Shown here in pieces: positions 11,865 through 23,261 of a stretch of 45,000 bases of DNA. Both the position numbers and the translations under genes were made by a program. Under the pieces are notes generated by a model. It saw nothing but the letters and a program-made list of their open reading frames with translations. It was not told where the DNA came from and did not search any database. Source of the DNA: Prorocentrum cordatum (Eukaryota; Sar; Dinophyceae; Prorocentrales; Prorocentraceae); contig CAUYUJ010012525.1 in NCBI GenBank assembly GCA_963575745.1, positions 124,969 through 169,968 on the forward strand, written 5' to 3'. Position 1 is the first letter of the stretch. Each line of letters starts with the position of its first letter.

Positions 11865-12668
11865 CTGCACGCAGTCGGGGAGCTCCCAATCGCCATTCGG
11901 CAAGCACGACAAAAGAATGTGCGTCAGCCGTCGCCTGTGCCTACCTGGAACGAACATCGCAACTGCAAGTTTGCGGAACCTCTTGGCATCTTCACTGGAT
12001 TGCCCTTCTCGGACGTCGATGCTACCCTCGACGACGGAAACCAAACATTTCCTGAACACACGCATCCAGCCGCCGAGGTTTGTGCTCAACGCCACGCGTA
12101 TAGCTCCTGTCACCGTCGCCCCCAGTAGGCCGACCGACTTGGTCAGGCAACCTGTCGATTTGTGGACCTCGCAGCCGAAATGCAGAAGCACCCAGTCCTT
12201 ACGTGATGCAGTGACTAATCGTTCCGCACTGAGCTGGGCAGCGTACCGATCTGAACAAATGAGACGTGTCTTAAACAAGAACCGTTGCACCGCCTGCCAC
12301 CGACAGCCAGATGAACTCCGAAGCGCCTCAGCTATGTTGTTCGTGGTTGTGTTTTCTAGAACCTGGGCTGCTGTGATCACGTCCTCGCTTGTCACGATTG
12401 AGTAAGTGGCATGTCCGTTCTCATTCTGGATCTTGAGTAGAGCCCCCCACGATATTTTGGTCTGGAACACTTTTGCGGGCGCCCTCTCCACGATCAGATC
12501 TATTGACAAGGCCTCTTGGATGCGGCGCAAGGCATCTGCAACGGTCGGGTTCCCGATACTGTCATCAGAGGGCTGCGTGACGTTCAACAACATCCTGGCC
12601 TCGTCGTACCGAGCCGACTCAACGAACGCCAAGCACTGCACGTGGCCAGGCATTGATGATAGCGCAAC
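11865..12668 (-). CDS. Unknown dinoflagellate-type protein, second visible exon
   Basis: 268 codons are open on the minus strand. The exon begins after CAAAG at 12669 (VALSSMPGHVQCLAFVESAR) and ends at GDWELPDCVQ before CAG/GTATTC. No known domain is recognised. The middle is a mixed alpha/beta-looking region (ALRRIQEALSIDLIVERAPA; YSIVTSEDVITAAQVLENTT), followed by a Cys-bearing stretch (RLICSDRYAAQL; LLHFGCEVHKSTGCLTKS) and a basic segment (VPGRHRRRLTHILLSCLPNG). Phases at both ends are 0. Joining it to the upstream exon over the 164-base intron restores one uninterrupted frame, which supports the gene model. Confidence 0.65.
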
Positions 12669-12832
12669 CTTTGTGCAGGGGCGAAGAAGTTGCGCCCCCC
12701 TCTGCGCCAACGCCCCACCCCCCCGACTGCCACGCCGGAAACTGGGGGGTAGGTGGGCGGGCGCGGCGATCGAGGGGTCGGGGCGATGGCGCGATGGGTG
12801 GGGGGGGGGGAAGGAGGGTGGGCAGGCGATAC
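12669..12832 (-). other. Ordinary GT-AG intron of the minus-strand gene
   Basis: The donor is TGCTCT/GTATCG (12833/12832) and the acceptor is CACAAAG/GTTGCG (12669/12668), both phase 0. The two flanking blocks are in different frames, so an intron or frameshift is required here. The intron is 164 bases, C-rich on the coding strand, and does not belong to the introner family. Confidence 0.6.
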
Positions 12833-13555
12833 AGAGCACGCTGAATAGTTAATCGTGCGATCGATGTTGTACTGCAGCGCGTTCAGAGTAAGCCCTGCAT
12901 CGCTAGCCCACACCTCCTGCCCCCCTGTCAACGCACAACTTCGCACCTGTGCTGCCACATTGCGTTCTCGATCGACCAGCTCGGCCGCTGCAGCTGCTCT
13001 GCGAGTCGCCTCTTTGATCCACCGCGGGTACGTGTGCAGATCCAGTGCTCTCACAATCAACGAAGACGCCTGCCATGCATTTACCACTGGGTTGAAAAAT
13101 TCAGCACAGAAATCAGCAACTGCCGCATCTGTCGTCTCATCAGAGGGGTGCGATGCGAACTTCAATACATAGTGGGACAACTGATTGGGGCAGCTCGGCA
13201 GACCAGGCCGAAATAAAGACATAAACACATCTTGAGGTATCTCGCGCTCCACTCGTAGCAATCTTCTGGTGGCGACGGCGACGACCTGGCCAGCTCCAGC
13301 CGCCACGGGTGGAGGCGGTGCGTCCTGTCGTAGAGCTTGCAACCCCTCTGCTGCACGCACCGCCTGTCGACTGGGCCTGCCGCGGCCGCGCCGTCCAGGA
13401 TCGGGACCGCACTCCATTCCATGCAGCGCACCCTCGTGCACATCATATGGTGAAACTGTGGGGACAAGTGGTGAAACAACAGTTGGTTGGTTTGAGGCAA
13501 AATGGGTACGGAAGCGTTCGAACCCCATGGGGCTAAACAAATCGGGTGCGTTGCT
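12833..13555 (-). CDS. Unknown dinoflagellate-type protein, first visible exon
   Basis: A 242-codon block on the minus strand is open from an ATG at 13558, which overlaps the edge of element D. The exon either starts there (SNAPDLFSPMGFERFRTHFA) or is spliced at GGGATGAG/CAACG (AG at 13554-13555). Features seen are a basic Arg/Gly segment (RRGRGRPSRQAVRAAEG), an Ala/Pro linker (DAPPPPVAAGAGQVVAVATR), and a helical segment with FCAEFFNPVVNAWQASSL. It ends with TINYSACS at the GT donor. No family is recognised. Plus-strand frames over the same bases are shorter and broken. Whether a further upstream exon lies beyond element D is unknown. Confidence 0.6.
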
Positions 13556-14738
13556 CATCCCACCAGCCTTCTGGGCGTAGGTGGTTCAAGGAGCTTACTC
13601 TTCCAACCTCCTTCTTCCCCTTCGGGGAGGGGTTTACCCCTCCCCCTACCCCTTCCCCTGGACCTGGACGGGGGGGGGCGCGAGCGGCCAGAGCGTCCAA
13701 GAAGGTACATTACGGCTCCAAGAGGGGCTCAGAGAGCCCAAGATGATTTCCAAGATGGTTCAAGATAGCTTACGGTGCCTCAACATGGTTCCGAAGCTGC
13801 CCCAAGAGACCCCACGACCGCTCCAAGACGGCTCCAAGAGGCCTCCGAGCTCGCCGCGGAGATCCCGAAGACGCCAACATCCTTCAAACACCGAAGGAAC
13901 GTCAATGTGTGTTTGCTTTCTCGCCTGTTTGCTTCCGATTGCCATCCGAGGCCTCAAGATGGTTCCAAGATGGCCCAAGAGGGCCCCGATAGAGGCCCAC
14001 GAGAGCCCCAACCCAAGACGGCCCCAAGAGCGCCCAAGAGCGTTCCAAGAGCGCCCCGAGAGGGGCAAAATATGTGATGCTGGGCGCTCCCAAGGGGACG
14101 CGAATTTAGGAACCCGCCTTTTTTGACAGATCTCCTCCAATATGGCCCCAAGAGACGCCCAGGAGGCCCCACGAGGCTTCCAAGATGGCCCCAAGAGGCC
14201 CCCAAGAGGCCCCAAGAGGCCGCCAAGAGGCCCCCAGAAACCCCCCAAGAGGACCCCAAGCGGCCCCAGGAGCACCCCCCCCGAAGCACCCAAGACGTCC
14301 AAGAGGCCCCCTTGACCGCCAAGAGACCCCCAAGACGCCCGAAGAGGCTTCCAAAAGGCTTCCAAGAGACATCCGAGAGACATTCAAGATGCTTCTGGCT
14401 ATTCTGCTGGTCCTCGTCCTCCTTCTCCTCCCCCTCCTCCCGCTCCTCCTCCTTCTCCTCCTCCCCCTCCTCCTCCCCCTCCTCGTTCTTCTCATCCTTC
14501 CCCTCCTTTCCCTCCTTCTCCTCATTATCCTCCTTCTCTTCCTTCTCCTCCTTGCTCGCCCTCCTCGTCCTCGCCCTTCCGACGACGACGATTCCTCCTC
14601 CATCTTCCCCCTCTTGGGGTATGTGACAGTTTCTTCCGCACTGTGTTGCTGGATGCCCCCCCCCGCTTCCCTGATGGCCTCAACTCTCCTGGACATCGTT
14701 TCTGGATGGGCTGGTGTTGGACGCGAAGCGTCGACAAT
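13556..14738 (-). mobile_element. Introner-like element, copy D
   Basis: The minus-strand reading begins with ATTGTCGACGCTTCGCGTCC and inverted repeat CACCAGCCC. It has a long GGA-rich tract (14400-14600), a CCTCTTGGGG minisatellite (14140-14400) and GGAGATCTGTC near 14125. A middle block shared with copy C (13880-13940) and a second minisatellite (13690-13870) follow. It ends with GAAGGGGAAG and GGCTGGTGGGAT. At 1183 bases it is the longest copy. It abuts the first visible exon of the minus-strand gene; no convincing upstream exon was found, so it may sit in a 5' untranslated intron or outside the gene. Confidence 0.8.
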
Positions 14739-15489
14739 TTGACAAACCCAGAAAAGCCACCATTGACCACCAAACACAACGCAACCGCCATGCAATCGCA
14801 ATTCAATCGCAATGCAACTGCAACGCGATCGCAACGACCATTGATGGACAAGTCACGTGGCTTGTGGGCAGCGCTGGTACATGTGACCAAACGCAACGCA
14901 ATCGCAATGCAGCCGCTCGTGGCAGTTCAAAGGATAAACAGGGCTGTGATAATGTTGCCCTCGTTTGCAATGCACATACGCGTAGACATCGCAAGCGACG
15001 ACACCTGTACACGAACGTGGACATGATTCGTATACGCAGTCTCTTCGCGGACACTCTCTACACGTACTCTCCGCACGTGCCCTTTAACCTACTATCATCA
15101 CGCCTACGGCTTCTGCGCGTGCAATCTTATCGTACGTACATCGATAACGACGTATAGCTAATGACACTGCTGTCACAACCCATGCCACCTGGAAGATGCC
15201 AAGCGGCTGCCCGCGCTCCCAATCAAAACGTCAACTCGAGTCGCAAACTTGCGTTTGCACAGGGAAATATTTCTGGAAACAACAACACATTGAAAACAAC
15301 ATCTTTTTCACAAGCAGCGACATCTTTTTGAAAAACGACGACATCGAAACGAGCACTTTTGCCATATATGGGGCAACATCTGCGCGAGCTGTTTTCGATA
15401 ACTTTTCAGCTCGGAATATTCAACTCCAACATCCCTCGCTGTCCACGCTCGTACTTTCTTAACACTATCATTACAATCAGTTCATCACT
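14739..15489. other. Spacer with CGCAATGCAA-type repeats, no gene
   Basis: 14770-14930 is rich in short repeats of the form CGCAATGCAA and CGCAACGCAA. 15240-15370 has GACATCTTTTTC/GACATCGAAAC phrases repeated every 25-35 bases. No convincing exon is seen. Confidence 0.45.
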
Positions 15490-18260
15490 ATCCCCATCGT
15501 TGTCGTCGACATCGCATCGTCCGTCTCTAGTGTCATCGTCAACATCATCGGCGTCATCACCAGTGTGATTGCCATCGTCGTTGGCGTGGCGGTAGTCACC
15601 ATCGCCACCACCAGATTGCGATCGGTAGAAGGACTTGTCTGCGCGGTTGAGTGTCACGCGCCCGTAAGTTTTTTGAAATTATGGCAGCATGAGTTTGTTG
15701 CCGACAAGTTGCAGGCGGGATGGTGGGATGTTTGCACGAGCCGCGGAGTTGCAGATTTCAACTGTTGCGAGCATTAACTTTCTTTTTTAAAGATTTGACT
15801 CTACCCACCAGCCCGGGATTATCGGTTCCCGCTTTCGCATTGCAATTTGCAGCTGATTTTGCCCCATCGCCCATCTGAAACATGAACTCGTACCATCCCA
15901 GGGGAGCCGGTATCGCCCCCCCCCGCCATCCTCTGTAACAAATACTATTCGCGCGCTCTCGTTGATCAAACATCAGAAGTTGTCAAGAGTCCCATTAGAC
16001 GAAATGCACGCGCGCGTCGTAGCGCGCGCATGCTGGAAGTTCTCGAAACCCTTCAAGTTTCGCAAGGATTTCAAAATTGACGGTCACAAAGCATACAATA
16101 AACATATGGTTTCGCAACACGGATTTTCAAACACATTTGCGCGCGCGTTTTTGCTAATTCGTTATACAACCAAAATTGTTTTTGACATGTTCAGAAAATC
16201 TTACCAGACGGGCTTCGCTCGCGCATGTCGAAATCGTTCGAACGCCCTTGCGCGCGTGCCGTCGCGAGAATCCGCTGCAACAAGTTAGACGAATTGCGCG
16301 CGCATTCCGAAACCCGTCGAACAAATTCGGTTCCGTAGCAGTTTCAAAGCCGAGTGCCCAGAACACATATCGAAACACATGGTTTCGCAACATCCGTCTT
16401 CAAAAAACACGCGCTCTCGCTTTTGCAAGCTCTCAAGAAAACCATGGGTTTATCAACGTGTTCATGGGATTCTGCCAAACTGGCCTTTGGCGCCGCATGC
16501 CGACATTATTAGCGCGCGCTGGGAGGGCACGGTCCGCGTCAAATAATACCACGTGGACCACTCTCGCGCGTCGGCCGCGCGCGCATGCCGAACCCTTTTT
16601 CCAAAACTTTCTCCACCGACGCGAGGGCGCCGTTATCGTCGTCGGCGTGGTCAGCATCGGCGCCTGCATTGGCCGCGCAGTTGTCGTTGTCAACATCGCC
16701 ACCAGCATCGCTACTATCATGATCGCGTCTACCATTGCCGACGTTGCCATGGCACCGCGCCCGCCCAAGCCGCCGACTCGCATTGAAGTGCCCGCTGGGA
16801 TGTGCCCAGCGGTCAGCGCCACCGCGGCCGCGTCGGTCGCGCCAAACTAGTTGGCCGCTGCGCGCGCGTGCTTGGGTCGGCGCGGCCGCAGAAATCGACC
16901 AGCCAACGTCGAGCGCCCATCGCAATTGCCACAGCATGGGTTTTGCAAACCAAGTTGCGCGTGGGTGGGTGGGATGATTGCGCGAGCAGTGGAAGTGGCC
17001 AAGCGCGGTGCAGGGTAGTCACTTGCACCACATAGAGTTACGCGTTCAGCTTGTACTACATATTCTGCATCATTTAATTCGGACCATTTAGTTTTTCGAC
17101 TCACAAGAAGAGTCGACGCTAACACCCTCCCCCGCCATGTCGTCGGGCCTCCCTGGGGCACTGCAGCTTGCATCTGGGTATGACTTCTAGTTCCTTGTTT
17201 CTTATGGGCACCGACCATCCTGGACCAATGGACATGCACCTCCCCTTTCACCAGTGCCGAATATTACACCAGTCGCCCTGGTCCGTCAATCGCAAGAAGA
17301 AACGGACAAACACGATTTCACAACAGGCGCGCGTTCGCACATTTCGAAATCAGACCAAACGCACCAGGTCAGCAAGTCTTGTAGCATGAATATATTAAAC
17401 ATTTCTAGATTATGAGATGCATATATTGCAGAGTTCTACCCGCGCGCGCTCGCTATAGTCAATGAAGCCATGTGTTTCTAATAATCGCGCCCAGAACCCG
17501 CATTCTCATATAACCACGCAGTGCACCCGCGTTGGCCAAGCATGCGCCCAGCGTGCGAGTCCGTATCAAATCATACCATGCGGGTCGCACGCACATGCCG
17601 CCACGCGCGCAGGTCGAATTCCGTCCAGAACCATTGGTGTTCGAAACATTTCAGGATGGAGTTCTTCGAATACGTGGTTTCCAATCACAAGGTTGCCAGG
17701 TGTCTTGCATCATCGCGTTTGCGCGCGCATTTCCTTATCATCAACCTCACCAGCGCCACCGCATCACCCCCGTTTTCGCGATGCCCTATCTTTGCCATTG
17801 CCGCCATCACCAGCCAATCGCTGTCATCACCAACGCTTCGACCTCGTCAACACCGTCATCGTCGTCACCAGCATTGGCGCTTTCATTGGCCTTGCCGTCG
17901 TCGCTCCCATCGTCGCCACCACCATCGCTACTATCATCATTGTTGCCGCCTTTGTCGGCGTCATCATGATACCGCGCCCGCCCGAGTCACCGACTCGTTC
18001 TGAAGCGCCTGCGCGCCAGTGCAGGCTTCGAGACGCTCTGGGAAGCTCCCGCTAGTAAGCGCTATTCCTGCCGCGTCGATTATTCCAAACCGGTCGGCCG
18101 CTCTGCGCGCGAGTTTGCGCGCTTTTAGCGCAGCCGCAGAGATGCGCCAGACATTGCCAAGCAGCCGCCACAATTTTGACCGCGTGGTCTGTGCAACGCA
18201 GATTGCGGGTGGTAGGGTGGGGCGGTTGTGAAGTTGACGATGTCAAGTTCTACAAGTTGA
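15490..18260. repeat. Three decayed copies of a ~1.2 kb unit
   Basis: The same order of motifs recurs at about 15490-15790, 16620-17040 and 17850-18260. First comes a run of ATCGTCGTCnnCATCG-type codons. The middle block, with CCGCGCCCGCCC, is seen only in the second and third copies. All three end in a phrase like AAGTTGCGCGTGGGTGGGTGGGATGA. In copies two and three the plus strand reads a hydrophobic stretch (VIVVGVVSIGACIGRAVVV; VIVVTSIGAFIGLAVV), then APRPPKPPTR or IPRPPESPTR and a stop. Those plus frames (16176-16850, 17462-18055) could be remnants of a small membrane protein, but the hydrophobic run could equally arise from an ATC/GTC microsatellite. Confidence 0.55.
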
Positions 18261-19190
18261 TTGCACCGCATAGTTCGCCCCCGCCACGTTGCATGCACAC
18301 CCAGAGTCAAACCAACTGATTTGGCGGCAAGCATATATGCACTTACAGGAGCCCGTTGGGGGCCTGGTCCACTCTAGACTGCTCATGCGTTTCCACCGCC
18401 CCACCCAGAAACGAGCCCAGATTTCCAGGGAAGGCTGCGAGCATGCAGTGAGACAAAAAAGAGGGGGAGGTGCTGTCGCATCACTCCCACGCTGCTTATA
18501 CCGTAGTAGAAATGTGAGAGCCGCGCGCAAGTTCGCCGCGCCGGTCTCCTCGGAGATATGCAGGAGTCAGCCATCCAGGAGTCAAAAGCCCTTGGAATAT
18601 GCATGAGGCCACTCATGGGCGCCTTCTCGGGAATAGCCAAGAGTCAAACGTAGCCGTTTGAAAGGGGAGGCTCAGGAATCAATTGTAAAAAGGCTTGTTC
18701 TGGCACATTTGTGGGATCAAGATGGGGGTCTTTCTCAGGGCGCCCAGGTGTGAACCGAAATTGCGTGTCCGATATATCTATGAGTCAACCATGAAGGGAC
18801 TATCAGGGACACCCAGGAAACAATCGTAAAGCGTAAGAGTCTACTCGAAACCTCCGGCCATGAAACGCGAACGCGTTCTGTCAGACATTCGGGAGCCACC
18901 AGCAACAATTCCGTTGACAACGCCAGGGATCAGTCATACGCGCATGTGCTTATTTGAGCCACTTAGGGGCTTTTCTGGACGCGTTTGATCGGTGTAGGTT
19001 TGCCTTAGGGCCCTTTTTGGGACCGTCTGGTTTCGAAGCCCTCCTGAGCCAATCCTAGGGGCGATCGGCGAACAAGGAAAAGTCTTTTATTTTGCAGTGA
19101 AGATGAGGGAGGGGGGCAAGCAGAAGGGAGGGGCCTTGACGGAACACGGCCCCCTCAATGTTTGGTAAGTCTTACGCGGGGGGAGGATGG
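18261..19190. other. Spacer with diverged GAGTCA-type repeats, no gene
   Basis: Phrases such as GAGTCAGCCATCCAGGAGTC, GAGTCAAACGTAG and GAGTCAACCATGAAGGG recur every 100-150 bases from 18560 to 18960, each followed by GGGC/CCAGG-type text. They look like an old tandem repeat. No gene was found. Confidence 0.4.
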
Positions 19191-19197
19191 TGAGGGC

Positions 19198-19321
19198 GTA
19201 AGGAGGAGGAGGAGGAGGAGGAGGAGGAGGAAGAGGAGGAGGAGGAGGAGAATGAGGAGGAGGCAGAGGAGGAGGAGGAGGAGGACGAGGAGGAGGAGGA
19301 GGAGGAGGAGGAGGAGGATGG
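19198..19321. repeat. GGA (GAG) microsatellite
   Basis: About 120 bases of GAG units on the plus strand with occasional GAA and GAC interruptions; minus-strand frames over it read poly-Ser. Confidence 0.95.
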
Positions 19322-19720
19322 AGCTCGATTTACAAATTTAGGAAGCCACTTTGGATTACTTGGTGCCATACCAGATCCATTGTAGGCCATCGGCTCCAGT
19401 CCCAGGGGAGGAGATGCGAAAACCGGTGGACCCTTCTCCGATGGGGAGCAACCCTGTTTGGACAAGTTCGGGTGTCAAATCACCGTGCCCAGAGTGCTAG
19501 GGTGCACCTTGTCCGAAACGAGGGTGCGCGACGCGGGGGGTCAAAGACCACCAACAGCCAGTCCTGACCGACAGCTGTCATGCAAGCTGCCAGATTGTTC
19601 GGTTGGGGGTTCTGCTGTTCGAGGATCGTCGGCTGGGGCCGGGCCGCTCGACTCCCCAGGCTGTGTGCGATCTGCACGTTGCGTTCAATATGCGGCGCGC
19701 TCTACGATCCAACGCCATTG

Positions 19721-19840
19721 CGACGGCTATTTGCGTTTCATTTGCGCCGGCTATTTGCGCTTAATTTGCGACGGCTATTTGCGTTTAATTTGCGACGGCT
19801 ATTTGCGTTTAATTTGAGACGGCTATTTACGTTTAATTTG
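19721..19840. repeat. 24-base tandem repeat, five units
   Basis: Five consecutive units of CGACGGCTATTTGCG followed by TTTAATTTG (24 bases) differ at one to three positions. The period is a multiple of 3, so a plus-strand frame (19580-20119) reads five copies of an octapeptide like RRLFAFNL. No other support for translation is seen. Confidence 0.9.
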
Positions 19841-19847
19841 CGACGGG

Positions 19848-21800
19848 CACTACGTCGAGTCACCGCCGCGTTGCGTCCTCCAGCCTTTCGGAAACAACTG
19901 CGTTTTGCGCACGTGTTCTGTTGCGGCATGCGCGGGGCAGCGGGGCGCGGCGCGCAGCTCGCGCGAGACACGACGCGACGTGGGGCGGGGCAAGTGTATG
20001 CGCGAGCGGTGGGATGTCGCGAGCGCAACGTCGGAGCAATCCTTGTTCGGTCACGCCACGGTCGACAGCGGTGCCACGCGTCCAAGGTCGGGCCGGATGG
20101 GGCCCGCAGACGACCTTGAGCTGCCCGCGGTTGCTCTTCATTGTCCCCCTCTTTTCCCTTCGCCGCGCCGGCGCTCTGGCGGCCGTGCTTCAACTGTATA
20201 TCAGAGCAGGTGCGCCAACATTGATGGGGTCAGAGACTTCGGCGGAGCTCTGATCGCCATCGTGGGTTTTCTTTGGCCTCTCTCGGGGAAGCTGGACGCC
20301 CTCCCGGGGCCGCCTTGGGCGCGCAACTTCGGATGTGTGCTGTCATGCGTCTCGCATCCGTTCTTCATCCTCCTTGTCCTCCTCCTTGTCCCCCCCCTTC
20401 TCCTCCTCCTCCCCCGCCCCCCCTCCCCCCCTCCGAAGGCTCGAGCGCGCGGCCGCGTGGACTTGCTTGCGGAACGCGCAGACGGGAACTACAGGACGCA
20501 CATGCGCATGGCGGGCATCCCCGCTGGAACCCTAACCGAGCGCGGGGCAGACTCGCAGCCTCGTGCGCGAAGTGCTCTCGCCCAGACCGGCACTGCCATG
20601 TGCGTCGAGGCCCCTGACAGGCGAAGCATCGTCGCCCACCGGAGCGCGTCGTCCAGGAACGCTGGTCGGGGGCCCCCGCGAAGCCGCCCCCTCGCTGGGC
20701 GCCTCGCGCGCGCGTCTAAAAATGGCCCCTCGGCGAATGAAGAAACGCCCCCCCCCCCCCCCGATAGTTCTGCCAGAGACTGTCCCCGCAGCCACCGCCG
20801 GATTCTTGCGCCAGCTTCCTTGCCGTGCTCCTTATTGGAATCCAGGTCGCATAAAGAGGGGCAGGGAAACCGGCGGCCGATCCCGGGGGGCGCTGTCGGC
20901 ATCGACGGGCGGGCCGGCCCGCGCCCCCCGCGGGCCGCGGCCCCTGCGCGTCTCCCCTCTTGCGGGCTTCCTCCGAGGGGCGTCGCCCCGCCGCGGTGAG
21001 GAGTGGACGGCGCTCCGCTTCGGCGTTCGCACCCCGCGGCACTCGTGGCCGAGGGGGGGCGGGCGCGGGAGGGCGGCGGATGAGGGGAGGGGGGAAGGGA
21101 GAGGTGCAGGGGGGAAGTTGCAGGAGGGGGGCCCTTCCTTCGCAGCACCCCCCCCCCTCCTGCTTCGCCCTCCCTCCACGCGCTCGCCTTCTTGGCTCCC
21201 CACCCACGTGTTCCCGCGCCCCCCCTCCCCTTCTCATTCGCCGTCCCCCCATTGCCCCTCCGTCTGTTTTCGCTCCCTCTGCCGTCGCTGAATTCCCGTA
21301 TTAGCCGTACTGCTTGCGTCCCCTTTTTCTTGCCCGACACTCAGCGCGGTTTCCGTTCGCAGATTTTGTTACGAGCCCCGCGCCAGATGTCTTGGCGTTG
21401 GGATTGGCAATTGCCAGGGTGGCGCGTTGCTTGTTTGCACGGCGCGCCCAGTCAACGGCAGCGGGGCCTACTGCGACATCCCATCGTAAGCGTTTTCTGA
21501 TGAGGCCAGGGTTTGCTTGGATTTCGTCGCCGCGCCAATCATGATCGCGCCCGCCTTCGGTTGCGCGACGATTCGCCCAGCGTCGCTGTTTTGCGCGCCC
21601 GCCGCCATCGCCGTGCCTTTGCGTCGACTGCCTGGCGTTCGCCCGTTTTTCGTGTTGCGGTGAGCGTGTCCGGGGACTACATGATGGACTGGTGCAGAAC
21701 ATGTGGCGCAGCTTTTCCGCGACGCGGCCATCAGCGCGAACGTCCCGCTGCCAGGCCTGGCGGGGGCCACCCAAGCATCCGAAACGCAGCTCGGGAAAAA
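19848..21800. other. Very GC-rich region, no supported gene
   Basis: Long frames exist on both strands (plus 19905-20999, minus 20489-21340, minus 21301-21774) but they overlap each other, are Pro/Arg/Ala-rich, and follow from high GC suppressing stops. Poly-C runs occur at 20750 and 21150. A minus frame at 21468-21800 has a somewhat more protein-like composition (FALMAASRKSCATCSAPVHH), but nothing decides the strand. Confidence 0.4.
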
Positions 21801-21928
21801 CTTCACACGTGTATTACCTTCAAAAGTGTCCCACGAGCCCCCCCAAAAACCTTGAATAAAACGCTTTGCCAAACAAGGTATTGCGAAGGCCTTACGGCCG
21901 ATGCCGCCGACCCTGAAGGGGGACGATG

Positions 21929-21929
21929 A

Positions 21930-22007
<78 letters not shown>

Positions 22008-22036
22008 TCGGCGACGGCGACGGCGACGGCGACGAC
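21929..22036. repeat. GAC microsatellite grading into GGCGAC
   Basis: About 26 consecutive GAC units, then GGCGAC units. Frames read poly-Asp, poly-Arg or poly-Thr on plus and poly-Val, poly-Arg or poly-Ser on minus. Confidence 0.95.
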
Positions 22037-22039
22037 GAT

Positions 22040-23260
22040 CACGAGTCCTTGTTGGGGCCTTCCTGGGCCCTCTTGGGCTGTCCTGGGGGGCCTTTGGGCC
22101 GTCTTGGGGCCTTCCGGGGCCATCCTGGCGTGTACTTGGGCCGTTCTGGGGAGCTCTCGGAGGCAACTGGGGCCGACGTGGAGTGTATGAAGCCTGGAAG
22201 TCGAGCAGGCGACAAAACATGGGGGATTTCGGGACCTCCTGGTAGCCTCTTCGAGTGGGGAGCTTGAAATGTGGGTTGGTTTTCCCCCTCTTCGGCCTCT
22301 CTTGGGGTGTTCCTGGGGCTCTATTGAGCGTTCTCGGTCGGAGAAGGGGGAGGGGGGGGGTCACGAATCGCAGGACGCTTCCAGGGACCCCGCGGGATCT
22401 TCTCCTCCCTCTCACCCTCCCCGGGGACCTCCCCTCTCTCGTGGGGAAGGGATTACAGGAACGGGGTCCCCTTCGAGTCGATTACGCTGTTGTTCGATTC
22501 TTCTCTGGCTGGAGCGTTTGAGGGGGTGGGCCGAGGGAAAAGGGGGGTGTGGTTCTGGGAGGCTCATGCAGGTTTCAGGGTAGTGCAGGGGAAAAAACGA
22601 CGAAGAGCGAGGGGGAAACAGAGAAGGAGGAGGATGAGGAGGAGGCAGAGGAGGAAGATTAGGAGGATCGACGATCGGGGTTCGAGTCGATGCTTCATTT
22701 TTCATGGTCTTTTATTGGGGGGGCTCTCTGGAAGCCTCCGAGGATTTCTGGGGACGTCCTGGAGGCGTCTTGGGCCGCCTTGGGGCCCTCTTGGGCCGTT
22801 AGGGGACGCGTTTGGGCGCCTCTTGGGGTGTCTCGGGGCGATATTGGGGGCCTCTTGGACCGTCTTGGCGCGTTGGCAAACGTCAGAGGCAAGAGCGCTA
22901 GAATCCTGCAAAGAACGTATGGGAAATCTACGATGTTTGCCTCTGGGAGCTCTCGTGGGAAAGCTCCTGGATGCGTCTTGGGGCGTCTTGCAGGCCTCTT
23001 GGGCCGTCTGGAAGCCGTGAAGGCGTCTTGGACAGATCGTCAGGCGAGTCGGGGTTCTCGTGGACTGTCTGTGGGGCATGTTAGACCACACTTGGCCCTT
23101 TTTGGAACTCCTTTGAGCTCCAGGAATCCCCGGGAGAGCGTCGTATCTGACCCCCCCCCCCGGGACCCCCCCCAGGACCCCCTTCCTTACCCCCCCCCCT
23201 GGCGGGGGAGGGATCGAAGGGAAGGGGCTTCCATTCGACTCCATTACGGCGTTCCTCAAC
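22040..23260. repeat. CTCTTGGGCC minisatellite blocks with a repeated cassette
   Basis: 22040-22180 and 22710-23030 are built of units like GGGCCTCTTGGGCCGTCTTGG, resembling the internal minisatellite of the introner family but without its terminal repeats. A second shared cassette appears at about 22430-22500 and 23205-23260: GGGGAAGGGAT, then AACGGGG, then TTCGAGTCGATTACG versus TTCGACTCCATTACG. This suggests a related but different element family. Confidence 0.5.
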
Positions 23261-23261
23261 G

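Noticed and set aside
19905-20999. 364-codon plus-strand ORF
   Set aside because: Pro/Arg-rich reading of very GC-rich DNA, overlapped by an equally long minus frame; no domain or codon signal.
20489-21340. 283-codon minus-strand ORF
   Set aside because: Same reason: low stop density from high GC and poly-C/G runs.
21468-22415. 315-codon minus-strand ORF
   Set aside because: Its centre is poly-Arg from a GAC microsatellite and its start lies in minisatellite sequence.
22670-22695. GGTTCGAGTC-like tRNA B box
   Set aside because: No A box or cloverleaf can be formed around it.
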